The notes below the pieces were generated by a model. That model did not search any database, was not told where the DNA came from, and worked only from the letters and a program-made list of their open reading frames with translations. A program made the translations under genes and the position numbers. From NCBI GenBank assembly GCA_038235275.1, contig JBBSUC010000017.1, positions 34,030 through 98,029 of the forward strand: a DNA stretch of 64,000 nucleotides, in the 5' to 3' direction. The DNA is from Persicitalea sp038235275. GTDB taxonomy: Bacteria; Bacteroidota; Bacteroidia; Cytophagales; Spirosomataceae. Below, one piece after another: positions 31,060 to 40,248 of this stretch (the first letter of the stretch is position 1; every line of letters starts with the position of its first letter).

Positions 31060-31386
31060 ATGAACACAGTAAAATTGATCGGAAACGTAGGACGCGAAGT
31101 AAACGTAATGGAATTCGAGAACGGCAAGAAGGCAAGCTTCAGCCTGGCCACCAACGAAACCTACACCAACCGCAACCAGGAAGAGGTGACCGACACTGCC
31201 TGGCACAATGTAATTGCCTGGGGTAAAGTGGCGCAGCAGTGTGAACGGATGCTCAGCAAGGGCAAATTTATTCAGGTGGAAGGCAAACTCAGCTACCGCG
31301 AGTACCAAAACCGCGACAACCAGACGGTGAAAATAACGGAAATCGTGGCTTTCAAAGTGGAAGAAGGTCCCAAGAAAGCAGCGTGA
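31060..31386 (+). CDS. ssb: Single-stranded DNA-binding protein, short form
   Basis: The protein has 108 aa, a bare OB-fold. NTVKLIGNVGREVNVMEFEN, FSLATNETY, DTAWHNVIAWGK and GKFIQVEGKLSYREYQ are standard SSB strands. It stops in EEGPKKAA, so it lacks the disordered linker and acidic DDDIPF-type tip that recruits partners in the main cellular SSB. It is likely a secondary SSB paralogue. It is convergent with mgtE. Confidence 0.92.
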   Translation: MNTVKLIGNVGREVNVMEFENGKKASFSLATNETYTNRNQEEVTDTAWHNVIAWGKVAQQCERMLSKGKFIQVEGKLSYREYQNRDNQTVKITEIVAFKVEEGPKKAA

Positions 31387-31408
31387 AGGGACGGGGCCGC
31401 CCGAGCGG

Positions 31409-31484
31409 TTCAGAGTTCTTAGTTCAGCGTTCAGAGTTTACGGGTAAAGTACACGCGAAAACAATTTATTCCTGAACGCTGAAC
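31409..31484. repeat. GTTCAGA/GTTCAGC heptamer-like repeat with 13-bp inverted arms
   Basis: GTTCAGCGTTCAG (31422-31434) pairs exactly with CTGAACGCTGAAC (31472-31484). Nearby words GTTCAGA and GTTTACG continue a period of about 7-8. It lies between the convergent ssb and mgtE genes and may also act as a weak bidirectional terminator. Confidence 0.6.
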
Positions 31485-31486
31485 AA

Positions 31487-32839
31487 TTATAATCCTAAAA
31501 GAACATGCGCCAGGCCGAAGTATACACCGTAGCCGATCAAGTCATTGGCGGTGGTGATGAAGGGACCGGAGGCTACGGCGGGGTTAATGCCTAATTTGTC
31601 GAGGGCGATGGGGGTGACGGTGCCCATGAACGACGCCAGGAAAACGACCGATAACAGGGCGGAGGAGACGACCATAGCCAGGCGTAGCTCATTGCCGATG
31701 AGCATATTGAAGCCGAAGACGATCAGGCTGATGATGACGCCGTTGATGAATGCCACGCCAAACATGCGGAGCAGGCGCTCCCATACAGTCGTGTCCAGGC
31801 CCGTTTTGTCGGCCAGACTTTGCAGGATAATGGAGGAAGTCTGAATACCGACATTGCCGCCCGTGGAGCCGATAATGGGGATGAAGGCAGCCATCGCCGG
31901 GACTACTTTCAAGTCACCCTCAAAGAAACCGATAAACTTGGCGGCCAGGATGCCGCCCATCATGCCCACGAGCAGCCACGGAAGGCGGGCTTTGGTTTGT
32001 TCCCAGACGGTGTCGTCTTCCTCGACATCGCCCGTGACACCGGCCATCGCCAGCGCATCGGAACTGGCCTGCTCGGTAATGACGTCCACCACATCGTCAA
32101 TAGTGATGCGGCCCAGGAGGCGTCCCTGCACGTTCACGACTGGAATTACATCGAGGTCATAACGCTGCATGAGTTCGGCGACTTCCTCGGCGGGGCGGTA
32201 GGTTTCGACATAAATGATGTCTTTGTTATAAATGCTTTCGACTCGGGTGTTCTTGTGCGCCAGCACGATGCGCTTCAGGGAGAGCGTACCCAGCAGGCGG
32301 TTGTTGTCGTCCACGACATATACCGCGTACACTTTTTCGACGTCTTCAGCTTGCAGGCGGAGTTCCTCGATGCACTGGTTCATGTTCCAGTTGACATTGG
32401 CTTTCACCAACTCCTTCTGCATAAGGCCGCCCGCCACGTCTTCATCGTAATGGAGCAGGTCGAGAATAAACCGCGCCTGTTCGCGGTCTTCGAGCAGAGC
32501 GATCACTTCTTCCCGGACTTTGATAGGCTGCTCGTTGAGCAAATCCACCGCGTCGTCGGAGTCCACTTCGTTGACGTACAGCGCAATTTCGGCGGAAGTG
32601 AAACTTTTGAGGAAGTCTTTTCTTTCGTCCGTATCTAGCGCGGCCAGAATCTCTGCCCCGATCTTGGTATCGAGCAAGCCCACCAGGTACTTGGCCTGTT
32701 CAGTATCGAGTTCATAGAGAATGCCGGTCACGTCGGCGGGGTACATATCCTCCATCTCCGCTTTCAGCGGGGCCGAATCCTGGCTTTCGATCAGCGCCTC
32801 GATGCGGTCGAGGTATTCCTGGGTAAGTTCAAATGTCAT
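31487..32839 (-). CDS. mgtE: Magnesium transporter MgtE
   Basis: The protein has 450 aa, standard length. The N-terminal helical Mg-sensing domain (EDMYPADVTGILYELDTEQ) is followed by two CBS domains with VYAVYVVDDNNRLLGTLSL and VVNVQGRLLGRITIDDVVDV. A plug helix and five membrane helices follow from about residue 280. The pore helix signature is FIPIIGSTGGNVGIQTSSI. It is a Mg-gated channel or transporter in the inner membrane. Confidence 0.95.
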   Translation of the reverse strand: MTFELTQEYLDRIEALIESQDSAPLKAEMEDMYPADVTGILYELDTEQAKYLVGLLDTKIGAEILAALDTDERKDFLKSFTSAEIALYVNEVDSDDAVDLLNEQPIKVREEVIALLEDREQARFILDLLHYDEDVAGGLMQKELVKANVNWNMNQCIEELRLQAEDVEKVYAVYVVDDNNRLLGTLSLKRIVLAHKNTRVESIYNKDIIYVETYRPAEEVAELMQRYDLDVIPVVNVQGRLLGRITIDDVVDVITEQASSDALAMAGVTGDVEEDDTVWEQTKARLPWLLVGMMGGILAAKFIGFFEGDLKVVPAMAAFIPIIGSTGGNVGIQTSSIILQSLADKTGLDTTVWERLLRMFGVAFINGVIISLIVFGFNMLIGNELRLAMVVSSALLSVVFLASFMGTVTPIALDKLGINPAVASGPFITTANDLIGYGVYFGLAHVLLGL

Positions 32840-32975
32840 TTTCTCGTCGCTTTCCGCTCCTGGGTTTATAGAGCAAAGGTAGCATTTTCAAAGGCCAAAA
32901 TTTTGGGCGGTTTCCTGCAAATTCATGCCTTTGCTAAAAATTTTTGGCCACTGAGTGGGTACGGTAAATTGGTAA

Positions 32976-32983
32976 TATCTTTG
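32976..32983 (+). promoter_or_regulatory. Probable -7 element of the phosphatase gene
   Basis: TATCTTTG fits TAnnTTTG, 35 bp before the ATG at 33019. The nearest TTTG upstream (32943-32946) is at non-ideal spacing. Confidence 0.45.
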
Positions 32984-33018
32984 CCTTTGTTTCAGAAAAT
33001 ACACCAAAACCATTTTCC

Positions 33019-34668
33019 ATGTCGTCTGTCCGCTTTAAGCTTGCTATTTTTCTTGTCCTGATTTCTGTGGCGGTTACCCCCGCCTTTTCCCAAAGTTCTA
33101 CAAAGAAAACCGCCCCGCTAGCCCGTCCCAAACTGGTAGTGGGCATCATCGTGGATCAAATGCGCTATGATTTTTTGTACCGTTATTACGATAAATACGG
33201 CGAAGGGGGATTGAAGCGGCTAATGAACGAAGGTTTCAACTGCCGAAACAATCACTATCCCTATGCTTTGACGGTCACGGCGGCGGGGCATTCGGCGGTT
33301 TATACGGGTTCTGTCCCCGCCATCAACGGCATTGTGGGCAACGACTGGTTCGATCCTATTACGGGCCGGGATGTGTATTGCACGGACGATAGCACCGTCA
33401 CTACCGTGGGCAGCGATAACGTCAAGGCTGGTATGATGTCTCCCCGCAATTTGCTGACCAGCACGATCACCGACCAGTTGCAGATTGGCACCAACTTCCG
33501 CTCCAAGACCGTGGGGGTAGCTATCAAGGATCGCGGCTCCATCCTGCCCGCCGGACACACGGCCACGGGGGCCTACTGGTACGACGATAAAACCGGCAAC
33601 TGGATCACCAGCACCTTCTACACGAAGGAGATGCCGAAGTGGGCCAAGGATTTCAACGACCAAAAATTCTCGGGAAAATACCTGAAAAATGGCTGGACCA
33701 CCTTACTGCCCATCGACCAGTACGTGGAAAGTACGCCCGATGATCGTCCTTACGAAGGCAAACTCGCCGGAAATAAAACTTCCGTTTTTCCCTACAATTT
33801 CGGCGAGAATTCTTACCGCCAAGTTGGCAACACACCCTATGGTAACACCATGACCAAAGATATGGCGATTGCGGCCATCAAGGGTGAAAATATGGGTAAG
33901 AACCAGCAGACCGATTTTCTGGCGGTAAGTTTTTCTTCACCCGATAAAGTAGGTCATGCATTCGGCCCCAATTCCATTGAAGTGCAGGACGTGTACCTGC
34001 GACTGGATCAGGATTTTGCCGATCTGTTCACCTTTCTCGATAGCTGGACAGGAAAAGGAAACTACACGGTCTTTCTTACCGCCGACCACGGGGTGACGGA
34101 CGTACCGGGTTTCTCGACTGAACATCGTATGAACTCGGGGCTGCTAGATGGCACAACCATCAAAAACAACGTAAGCAAAGCGCTGGAAGAAGCTTTTGGA
34201 AAAGGCGATTATATCCGGGCCAGCGACAACTACCAAATGTACCTCAATCATGCCACATTACAGGCCAAGAAAATTAAAGTGGAAGATGTTCACCAAGTGG
34301 TGCGTCAGGCACTACTCCCCGTGCCGGGTGTGGCAGATGTACTGAATCTCGCTAATCTGGGTTCTAGTTCGCTCAATGACTACCAGTTGGTACTTTATAA
34401 AAATCTTATCAATGCCAAACGAAGCGGCGATTTGCAGATTTTGATGCAGCCGGGCTGGTTTTCAGGAGGCAGCACCGGCACCAGCCACGGGTCACCGTAC
34501 AATGGCGATACGCACGTACCTCTGCTTTTCTACGGCTGGGGCATTCCCAAAGGAGAAACTCTGCGTCGCACGACCATCCCGGACATTGCTCCCACGATTG
34601 CTGCCTTATTGCACTTGCTGCCACCCAATGGCACGGTTGGGAATCCTATTTCGGAAGCGCTGAAGTAG
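33019..34668 (+). CDS. pafA: PafA-type alkaline phosphatase
   Basis: The protein has 549 aa with a signal peptide (cleaved near AFSQ, residue 25), so it acts in the periplasm. It is an alkaline-phosphatase-superfamily phosphomonoesterase. The first metal Asp is in VGIIVDQMRYDF and the Thr nucleophile, about residue 87, in TVTAAGHSAVYTG. VAIKDRGSILPAGHTA contains the Lys170/Arg172 pair that marks PafA monoesterases. Later metal ligands are in FSSPDKVGHAFGP, LTADHGVTDVP and GTSHGSPYNGDTHVPLLF. It releases phosphate from organic esters, is Ca-independent in known members, and is often phosphate-regulated; no Pho-like box could be recognised here. Confidence 0.93.
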   Translation: MSSVRFKLAIFLVLISVAVTPAFSQSSTKKTAPLARPKLVVGIIVDQMRYDFLYRYYDKYGEGGLKRLMNEGFNCRNNHYPYALTVTAAGHSAVYTGSVPAINGIVGNDWFDPITGRDVYCTDDSTVTTVGSDNVKAGMMSPRNLLTSTITDQLQIGTNFRSKTVGVAIKDRGSILPAGHTATGAYWYDDKTGNWITSTFYTKEMPKWAKDFNDQKFSGKYLKNGWTTLLPIDQYVESTPDDRPYEGKLAGNKTSVFPYNFGENSYRQVGNTPYGNTMTKDMAIAAIKGENMGKNQQTDFLAVSFSSPDKVGHAFGPNSIEVQDVYLRLDQDFADLFTFLDSWTGKGNYTVFLTADHGVTDVPGFSTEHRMNSGLLDGTTIKNNVSKALEEAFGKGDYIRASDNYQMYLNHATLQAKKIKVEDVHQVVRQALLPVPGVADVLNLANLGSSSLNDYQLVLYKNLINAKRSGDLQILMQPGWFSGGSTGTSHGSPYNGDTHVPLLFYGWGIPKGETLRRTTIPDIAPTIAALLHLLPPNGTVGNPISEALK

Positions 34669-34673
34669 CAATA

Positions 34674-35111
34674 TCACGCTTCTTCCACGATCAATTTAAT
34701 TCCCTCCGATTGGCGGATGATGACCTTGCTGCCGGCTTCGATGGGAAGGTGAGCGGCGGAAATGGCGCTCCACTCGGCGCCCCGGTAGTAGATTTTACCT
34801 TCGCCCAGGGCCGGAATGTCACGGACAACCATCGCCGTTTCACCCGCGAACTCGTTGTATTCCGTATGGCTTCCCCGCTGTCTAAGGAGATTTTTGGTGT
34901 GCTTTCTGAGCAAAATAAGCGTCAGCACCGAAATTAGCGAGAAGGCGAAAAGTTGCGTGTTGAGGTCAGGCAGGATGCCAACGCTGGCCAAAAGGGCCGT
35001 AATCAAGGCCCCGGCAGCGAAGAAGACAAATACCAGCACCACGCTGACCAGCTCTAAAACGAGCATCAACAGTCCGACGATGAGCCATATTTGGGGCAAT
35101 GATAAATCCAT
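34674..35111 (-). CDS. NfeD family membrane protein
   Basis: The protein has 145 aa. Hydrophobic helices occupy about residues 8-70 (LIVGLLMLVLELVSVVLVFV, then ALITALLASVGIL). A C-terminal OB-fold follows (AGETAMVVRDIPALGEGKIYYRGAEWSA, split over strands). NfeD proteins pair with SPFH/stomatin proteins in membrane microdomains. The partner gene lies immediately upstream at 35198-36115, separated by a long hairpin. Confidence 0.9.
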   Translation of the reverse strand: MDLSLPQIWLIVGLLMLVLELVSVVLVFVFFAAGALITALLASVGILPDLNTQLFAFSLISVLTLILLRKHTKNLLRQRGSHTEYNEFAGETAMVVRDIPALGEGKIYYRGAEWSAISAAHLPIEAGSKVIIRQSEGIKLIVEEA

Positions 35112-35128
35112 GATTCAAAAAGGTTAAA

Positions 35129-35186
35129 AATTGCTATTTCGGCATTGACAGACTCGATGAAGCCTGTCAGTGCCGAAATAGCAATT
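35129..35186 (-). terminator. Long hairpin between the SPFH and NfeD genes
   Basis: A 23-bp stem with one mismatch and a loop of about 12 nt: TTGCTATTTCGGCA (35131-35144) pairs with TGCCGAAATAGCAA (35171-35184). T- and A-rich flanks on both sides allow a terminator or attenuator reading. Being inside a functional gene pair, it may set their expression ratio. Confidence 0.6.
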
Positions 35187-35197
35187 GTCAATTTTTA

Positions 35198-36115
35198 TTA
35201 TTTTGACTTTGGCAAATCGGTTTTCACGACCGTCATTGCGGCGGCGATCATCGAACCCATATCGGCAAAGTTGGCGGGTAAGATAAGGGTGTTGTTCGTC
35301 TTGGCCAATTTACCAAATTGCTCCACCAAATTATCCGCCACGCGAAGCTGCACGGCTTCCATGCCCCCGTCGTTTTGGATAGAAGCTGCCACCAGCCGGA
35401 TACTTTCGGCGGTCGCTTGGGCCACCGACAGAATGGCCGAAGCCTCGCCCTGCGCCTCGTTGATCTGCCGCTCCCGGATACCTTCCGACTCTAGTACCGC
35501 TTTTTGCTTTTGTCCTTCGGCTACGTTGATGGCGGCTTGCTTCTCACCGTCTGATTGCAGAATGACAGCCCGGCGCTCGCGCTCAGCCTGCATTTGCTTC
35601 TCCATCGCCATCAGTACGCTTTGCGGAGGCGTGATATTTTTGATTTCGTAGCGCAGCACCTTGACGCCCCAGCCCGTGGCGGCTTCATCAATGGCGTCCA
35701 CCACGGCGCGGTTGATGGTCATGCGCTCCTCGAAGGTCTTGTCGAGGGCCAGCTTGCCAATTTCGCTCCGCATGGTCGTTTGGGCCAGTTGCGTCACGGC
35801 AAAAGTGTAGTTGGAAATGCCGTAAGCCGCTTTCTTGGCGTCGATCACCTGAATGAAAATCACGCCATCCATGCGTACCTGCACGTTATCGTTAGTGATG
35901 CAGATCTGCTCGGGAATGTCAATGGCCGATTCTTTGAGCGTGTATTTGTAAGCCACCCGGTCGAAGAACGGGATAATAAAATTGATACCGGGCTGCAACA
36001 CGGCGTAAAATTTGCCGAGGCGCTCGACAACGTAAGCGCTTTGTTGCGGGACGACCTTCACGGCCATCAGAATGGCCAATACCACCAGCACGAGGAGAAC
36101 GATTAGAGCAATCAT
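35198..36115 (-). CDS. SPFH/stomatin-like protein (paraslipin/QmcA type)
   Basis: The protein has 305 aa. One N-terminal membrane helix (IALIVLLVLVVLAILMAV) precedes the SPFH domain, VVPQQSAYVVERLGKFY through the signature VLRYEIKNITPPQSVLMAME. An Ala/Glu-rich coiled coil covers about 190-255 (MQAERERRAVILQSDGEKQ) and the tail is hydrophobic. It forms large inner-membrane oligomers linked to membrane-protein quality control. Pairing with NfeD is the usual arrangement. Confidence 0.93.
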   Translation of the reverse strand: MIALIVLLVLVVLAILMAVKVVPQQSAYVVERLGKFYAVLQPGINFIIPFFDRVAYKYTLKESAIDIPEQICITNDNVQVRMDGVIFIQVIDAKKAAYGISNYTFAVTQLAQTTMRSEIGKLALDKTFEERMTINRAVVDAIDEAATGWGVKVLRYEIKNITPPQSVLMAMEKQMQAERERRAVILQSDGEKQAAINVAEGQKQKAVLESEGIRERQINEAQGEASAILSVAQATAESIRLVAASIQNDGGMEAVQLRVADNLVEQFGKLAKTNNTLILPANFADMGSMIAAAMTVVKTDLPKSK

Positions 36116-36242
36116 AGCTTTTTGAGGTTAAGAGGTTCGCAACGAAAGTAGGGAGGTTTCCGCCCCGCCGCAAAACTTGTCGGACCAACGACCCACCGGA
36201 TAGGGCTATCGGTAGCGGGGCGGTATGGGTGGCGGGGGAATT

Positions 36243-37385
36243 TTACCCCCGCAAAATCTCCCTTGAAATCACCAGCTTCTGAATCTCGCTCGTGCCTTCG
36301 CCGATGGTGCATAGCTTGCTGTCGCGGTAGAATTTCTCCACAGGATAGTCCTTCGTGAAGCCATAGCCACCGAACACCTGCACGGCCTCGTTGGATACAC
36401 GCACGGCAGTTTCGGAAGCGTGGTACTTGGCTACCGAACTTTGCAGGCTTACCTTTTCGCCCCGATCTTTTGTATCAGCGGCGTCATAGGTTAGCATCTT
36501 GGACGCCTGAATATCGGTGTACATATCGGCTAGTTTGAAGGCGATGCCCTGGAATCTTGAAATGGACTGCCCGAACTGCTTGCGCTCCTTCGCATAGTCG
36601 CGGGCGGCTTCGTAGGCGCCCACGGCGGTTCCCACGCTGAGGGCGGCGATGGAGATGCGCCCACCGTCCAGAATTTTGAGCGACTGAATGAAGCCCTCGC
36701 CCACTTCCCCCAGGCGCTGGCTGTCGGGGATGACGCAGTCTTGAAAAATGAGTTCGGCAGTTTCGGAAGCCCGCATCCCGAGCTTATCTTCCTTGCGTCC
36801 GGCGGTGAAGCCCGGCGTCCCCTGTTCCACGATGAACGCCGTGGCCCCGTGCTTGTCGTCCGGCTCGCCCGTGCGGACGATAACCACGGTCACGTTGCCG
36901 CTCTTGCCGTGCGTAATGAAGTTTTTGGAACCATTCAGCGTCCAGTTGTCGCCGTTTTTTACGGCCACAGTACGCATATTGCCGGCGTCGGAACCCGTGT
37001 TGGGTTCGGTCAGGCCCCAGGCTCCGATCCACTGACCGGAAGCCAGCTTGGGCAGGTAATTTTGCTTTTGTTCTTCGTTGCCAAACATTAAAATATGGTT
37101 GGTACAAAGCGAATTATGCGCCGCCAGCGAAAGACCAATGGAAGGATCTACTTTAGAAAGCTCGATGAGTGCGGCCACGTACTCGCGATAGCCTAGGCCC
37201 GAGCCGCCGTACTCGACGGGTACGAGGATGCCCATCAGGCCCAGTTCGCCCATTTGATGCATGATTTCGGCGGGAAAGTATTGCGCCTCGTCCCACTCGC
37301 GAATATTGGGACGGATGGACCGCTCGGCGAAGTCACGGACGGTCTCTTCGATGAGAGCTTGATTTTCGGCGGTTTCAGTATTCAT
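36243..37385 (-). CDS. Acyl-CoA dehydrogenase
   Basis: The protein has 380 aa, full length, an FAD flavoprotein making trans-2-enoyl-CoA. The segment WGLTEPNTGSDAGNMRT and FITHGKSGNVTVV bind flavin and substrate. The C-terminal GEGTSEIQKLVISREIL contains the catalytic Glu. It resembles short/branched-chain (butyryl-CoA) enzymes, but chain length cannot be decided. It is a single gene; the electron-transfer flavoprotein genes are not in the window. Confidence 0.95.
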   Translation of the reverse strand: MNTETAENQALIEETVRDFAERSIRPNIREWDEAQYFPAEIMHQMGELGLMGILVPVEYGGSGLGYREYVAALIELSKVDPSIGLSLAAHNSLCTNHILMFGNEEQKQNYLPKLASGQWIGAWGLTEPNTGSDAGNMRTVAVKNGDNWTLNGSKNFITHGKSGNVTVVIVRTGEPDDKHGATAFIVEQGTPGFTAGRKEDKLGMRASETAELIFQDCVIPDSQRLGEVGEGFIQSLKILDGGRISIAALSVGTAVGAYEAARDYAKERKQFGQSISRFQGIAFKLADMYTDIQASKMLTYDAADTKDRGEKVSLQSSVAKYHASETAVRVSNEAVQVFGGYGFTKDYPVEKFYRDSKLCTIGEGTSEIQKLVISREILRG

Positions 37386-37530
37386 TTTACTAGTTTCTTA
37401 AAAAGACGAAGTGTGAATTTATTAGCAAATTACAGTATTAAATCGAGTAGTGGGCGGTAAATTTATGGCTGGAAGCCTGCTTAAAGACTAAAGCTGTCCG
37501 CCAAACGCCACGTTTTCTTGGAAAAAGAAC

Positions 37531-37538
37531 TATTTTTG
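37531..37538 (+). promoter_or_regulatory. Possible -7 element of ugd
   Basis: TATTTTTG fits TAnnTTTG and lies 82 bp before the ugd ATG. TTG at 37518 is too close to serve as the usual -33 box. Confidence 0.35.
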
Positions 37539-37620
37539 GGCTACAAACGCGATAAATCCCTGCAAAGTACAACTTGGGGGTAAGCGCTATCAATTACTTA
37601 ACACTAATTATTCCAAATCC

Positions 37621-38952
37621 ATGAAAATTGCAGTAGTAGGAACCGGATACGTCGGTCTGGTGACAGGAACTTGTTTTGCCGAGACGGGTAATCAGGTTGT
37701 TTGTGTCGATATTGACGAGAACAAAATCAGTCGACTCAATAAGGGGGAAGTCCCTATTTACGAACCGGGACTGGACGTGCTTTTCGACCGCAACGTGTCG
37801 GAAGGACGCCTGAAATTTACGACCAACCTCGCCGAAGGGATTAAGGAAGCCCAAATCATCTTCCTGGCCCTGCCCACGCCACCCGGTGAAGATGGCTCCG
37901 CCGATTTGAAATACATCCTGAAAGTCGCCGATGATCTAGGTCCGTTGTTAGAACACTATGCGGTGGTTGTAGACAAAAGCACCGTTCCCGTTGGTACGGC
38001 AGAGAAAGTCCGCGCGGCTATCGCTAAAAACGCTAAGGTCGAATTCGATGTGGTGTCCAATCCCGAATTTCTGCGCGAAGGCGTAGCGGTGGAAGATTTC
38101 ATGAAACCCGACCGGGTGGTCGTGGGTACGAACTCACCCAAAGCTCAGAAAACGATGGAAAAGCTCTACGCGCCGCTGGTGCGGCAGGGTAATCCGGTGA
38201 TTTTCATGGATGAGCGCTCCGCCGAAATGTCCAAGTACGCGGCCAACTCTTTCCTGGCGATGAAGATTACCTTCATGAACGAAATCGCCAATCTGTGCGA
38301 AAAAGTAGGGGCTAACGTGGACGACATCCGGCGTGGCATCGGTACCGATAGCCGTATTGGCAAGCGATTCCTGTTTGCGGGCATTGGCTACGGGGGCAGT
38401 TGTTTTCCCAAGGATGTACAGGCGCTGGCCAAAACTTCCCGCGACTACGACTACGATTTCCGTATTCTCAATTCGGTCATGGCGGTCAATGAAGATCAGA
38501 AAAAACGGCTCATGCCGCTGGTACATGATTACTTCGAGGGTGAATTGAAAGACAAAACGATTGCCGTGTGGGGCTTGGCCTTTAAGCCCTACACCGATGA
38601 CATCCGCGAAGCGCCGGCTTTGGAAAATATCAAAGTTCTGCTGGAAGCGGGCGCAAAGGTTACAGTCTACGACCCCGAAGCGATGGACAACGTGAAACGG
38701 GTATTTGGCGACGAGGTCACGTTCTGCCACACGCCCTACGCTGCGCTCGACGACGCCGACGCGCTGATGATCTTCACCGAATGGCCTCAGTTCCGCACGC
38801 CGGACTTTGAGAAAATGGATAAATTAATGAAAAACAAGGTCGTCTTTGATGGCCGCAACCTCTACGAACTGGACGTGATGCGCGAGATGGGCTACACTTA
38901 TTATAGCATAGGACGCGAAGCGGTCAACACGTTCCAAAACCAAACTGCATGA
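37621..38952 (+). CDS. ugd: UDP-glucose 6-dehydrogenase
   Basis: The protein has 443 aa. It oxidises UDP-glucose to UDP-glucuronate with two NAD. The Rossmann start is MKIAVVGTGYVGLVTGTCFA. The catalytic Cys is in GIGYGGSCFPKD and the catalytic Lys/Asn region in KYAANSFLAMKITFMNE. The C-terminal UDP-binding domain follows (WGLAFKPYTDDIREAPAL). It overlaps the next gene by 4 bp, and that gene uses its product. Confidence 0.96.
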   Translation: MKIAVVGTGYVGLVTGTCFAETGNQVVCVDIDENKISRLNKGEVPIYEPGLDVLFDRNVSEGRLKFTTNLAEGIKEAQIIFLALPTPPGEDGSADLKYILKVADDLGPLLEHYAVVVDKSTVPVGTAEKVRAAIAKNAKVEFDVVSNPEFLREGVAVEDFMKPDRVVVGTNSPKAQKTMEKLYAPLVRQGNPVIFMDERSAEMSKYAANSFLAMKITFMNEIANLCEKVGANVDDIRRGIGTDSRIGKRFLFAGIGYGGSCFPKDVQALAKTSRDYDYDFRILNSVMAVNEDQKKRLMPLVHDYFEGELKDKTIAVWGLAFKPYTDDIREAPALENIKVLLEAGAKVTVYDPEAMDNVKRVFGDEVTFCHTPYAALDDADALMIFTEWPQFRTPDFEKMDKLMKNKVVFDGRNLYELDVMREMGYTYYSIGREAVNTFQNQTA

Positions 38953-39941
38953 AAAGAACATTAATTACCGGAGCCGCAGGATTTTTAGGTTCCCACCTTT
39001 GCGACCGTTTTATCAAGGAAGGTCATCACGTAATCGCGATGGATAACCTTATTACGGGCGATATGCGCAACATCGAACACCTGATGCCGGACCCGAATTT
39101 CGAGTTTTACCACCACGATGTCACGAAATTCGTTCACGTGCCGGGCGAACTGGATTACATTCTGCATTTTGCCTCGCCCGCCAGCCCGATCGACTACCTC
39201 AAAATCCCGATCCAAACGCTGAAAGTGGGCGCGATGGGAACCCATAATTTGCTTGGTTTGGCCAAAGCCAAAGGTTCCCGTTTTATCATTGCTTCTACCT
39301 CAGAGGTCTATGGTGATCCACTGGTGCATCCGCAGACAGAGGAATACTGGGGCCACGTCAACCCCATCGGTCCGCGCGGCTGTTACGACGAGGCCAAGCG
39401 CTATCAGGAGGCCATCACAATGGCCTACCACCGCTACCACGGACTGGAAACGCGGATTGTGCGGATTTTTAACACCTACGGCCCCCGGATGCGCTTGAAC
39501 GATGGGCGCGTGCTTCCCGCTTTCATTGGGCAGGCCCTGCGCGGCGAAGATTTGACCATCTTCGGCGATGGTTCGCAGACCCGTGCGTTTTGTTATGTTT
39601 CCGATTTAGTGGAAGGAATCTATCGCCTCTTGCTGAGCGACTACGCCTATCCCGTCAATATCGGCAATCCGTCGGAAATCACGATCAAGGAATTTGCCGA
39701 AGAAATTATCAAGCTCACCGGAACCGACCAAAAGGTTATTTACAAAGATCTCCCGCAGGACGACCCCAAGCAGCGACAGCCAGACATCACCAAGGCGCAG
39801 GAACTGTTGGATTGGGAACCCAAAGTGCTACGCGACGAAGGCTTGCGAATTACCTACGATTATTTCAAAAGCCTACCCGAAGAGCGGCTTTACGAGGATT
39901 CGGAACACCGGGGATTCGAGGCGTTTAGCAAAAGCGTGTAG
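38949..39941 (+). CDS. UDP-glucuronate decarboxylase (UDP-xylose synthase)
   Basis: The protein has 330 aa, an extended SDR. TGAAGFLGSHLCDRF is the NAD site. STSEVYGDPLVHPQ and YDEAKRYQEA contain the Thr/Ser, Glu and Tyr-x3-Lys residues of the decarboxylase group. PRMRLNDGRVLPAFIGQALR is a strong UXS signature. Coupled to ugd, it makes UDP-xylose from UDP-glucuronate, a precursor for surface glycans. A terminator follows at 40012. Confidence 0.95.
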   Translation: MKRTLITGAAGFLGSHLCDRFIKEGHHVIAMDNLITGDMRNIEHLMPDPNFEFYHHDVTKFVHVPGELDYILHFASPASPIDYLKIPIQTLKVGAMGTHNLLGLAKAKGSRFIIASTSEVYGDPLVHPQTEEYWGHVNPIGPRGCYDEAKRYQEAITMAYHRYHGLETRIVRIFNTYGPRMRLNDGRVLPAFIGQALRGEDLTIFGDGSQTRAFCYVSDLVEGIYRLLLSDYAYPVNIGNPSEITIKEFAEEIIKLTGTDQKVIYKDLPQDDPKQRQPDITKAQELLDWEPKVLRDEGLRITYDYFKSLPEERLYEDSEHRGFEAFSKSV

Positions 39942-40011
39942 AGATACTTTTTGTTGCGGCTGGAAGCGATGGCGATAGTGTTTTTTGACGCCAAGAATAT
40001 TCAAGGATATT

Positions 40012-40044
40012 AGAAAAGCCCTTCCGCAATGGAGGGGCTTTTCT
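40012..40044. terminator. Terminator after ugd-uxs
   Basis: AGAAAAGCCCTTCC pairs with GGAGGGGCTTTTCT (one mismatch) around a 5-nt loop. It is 70 bp after the stop. The rest of the 307-bp gap up to 40249 is AT-rich leader with no other visible feature. Confidence 0.85.
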
Positions 40045-40248
40045 GTTAAATTCCATCGGTATGAATCGTGGAGTGAGCGGAACAGATTGTTGCTGATCCT
40101 CCCCATATACGTAAATGATAATAGAATGTAATAGCTTTTGAATAGAATGGAACGGTATTGTTAGGGTATAAAGACGTTACTAGTGATTGATAGTAAGGCT
40201 GTTAATCAATTTAAATATTTTTTATACAGAACCAAATAATTTCATATT

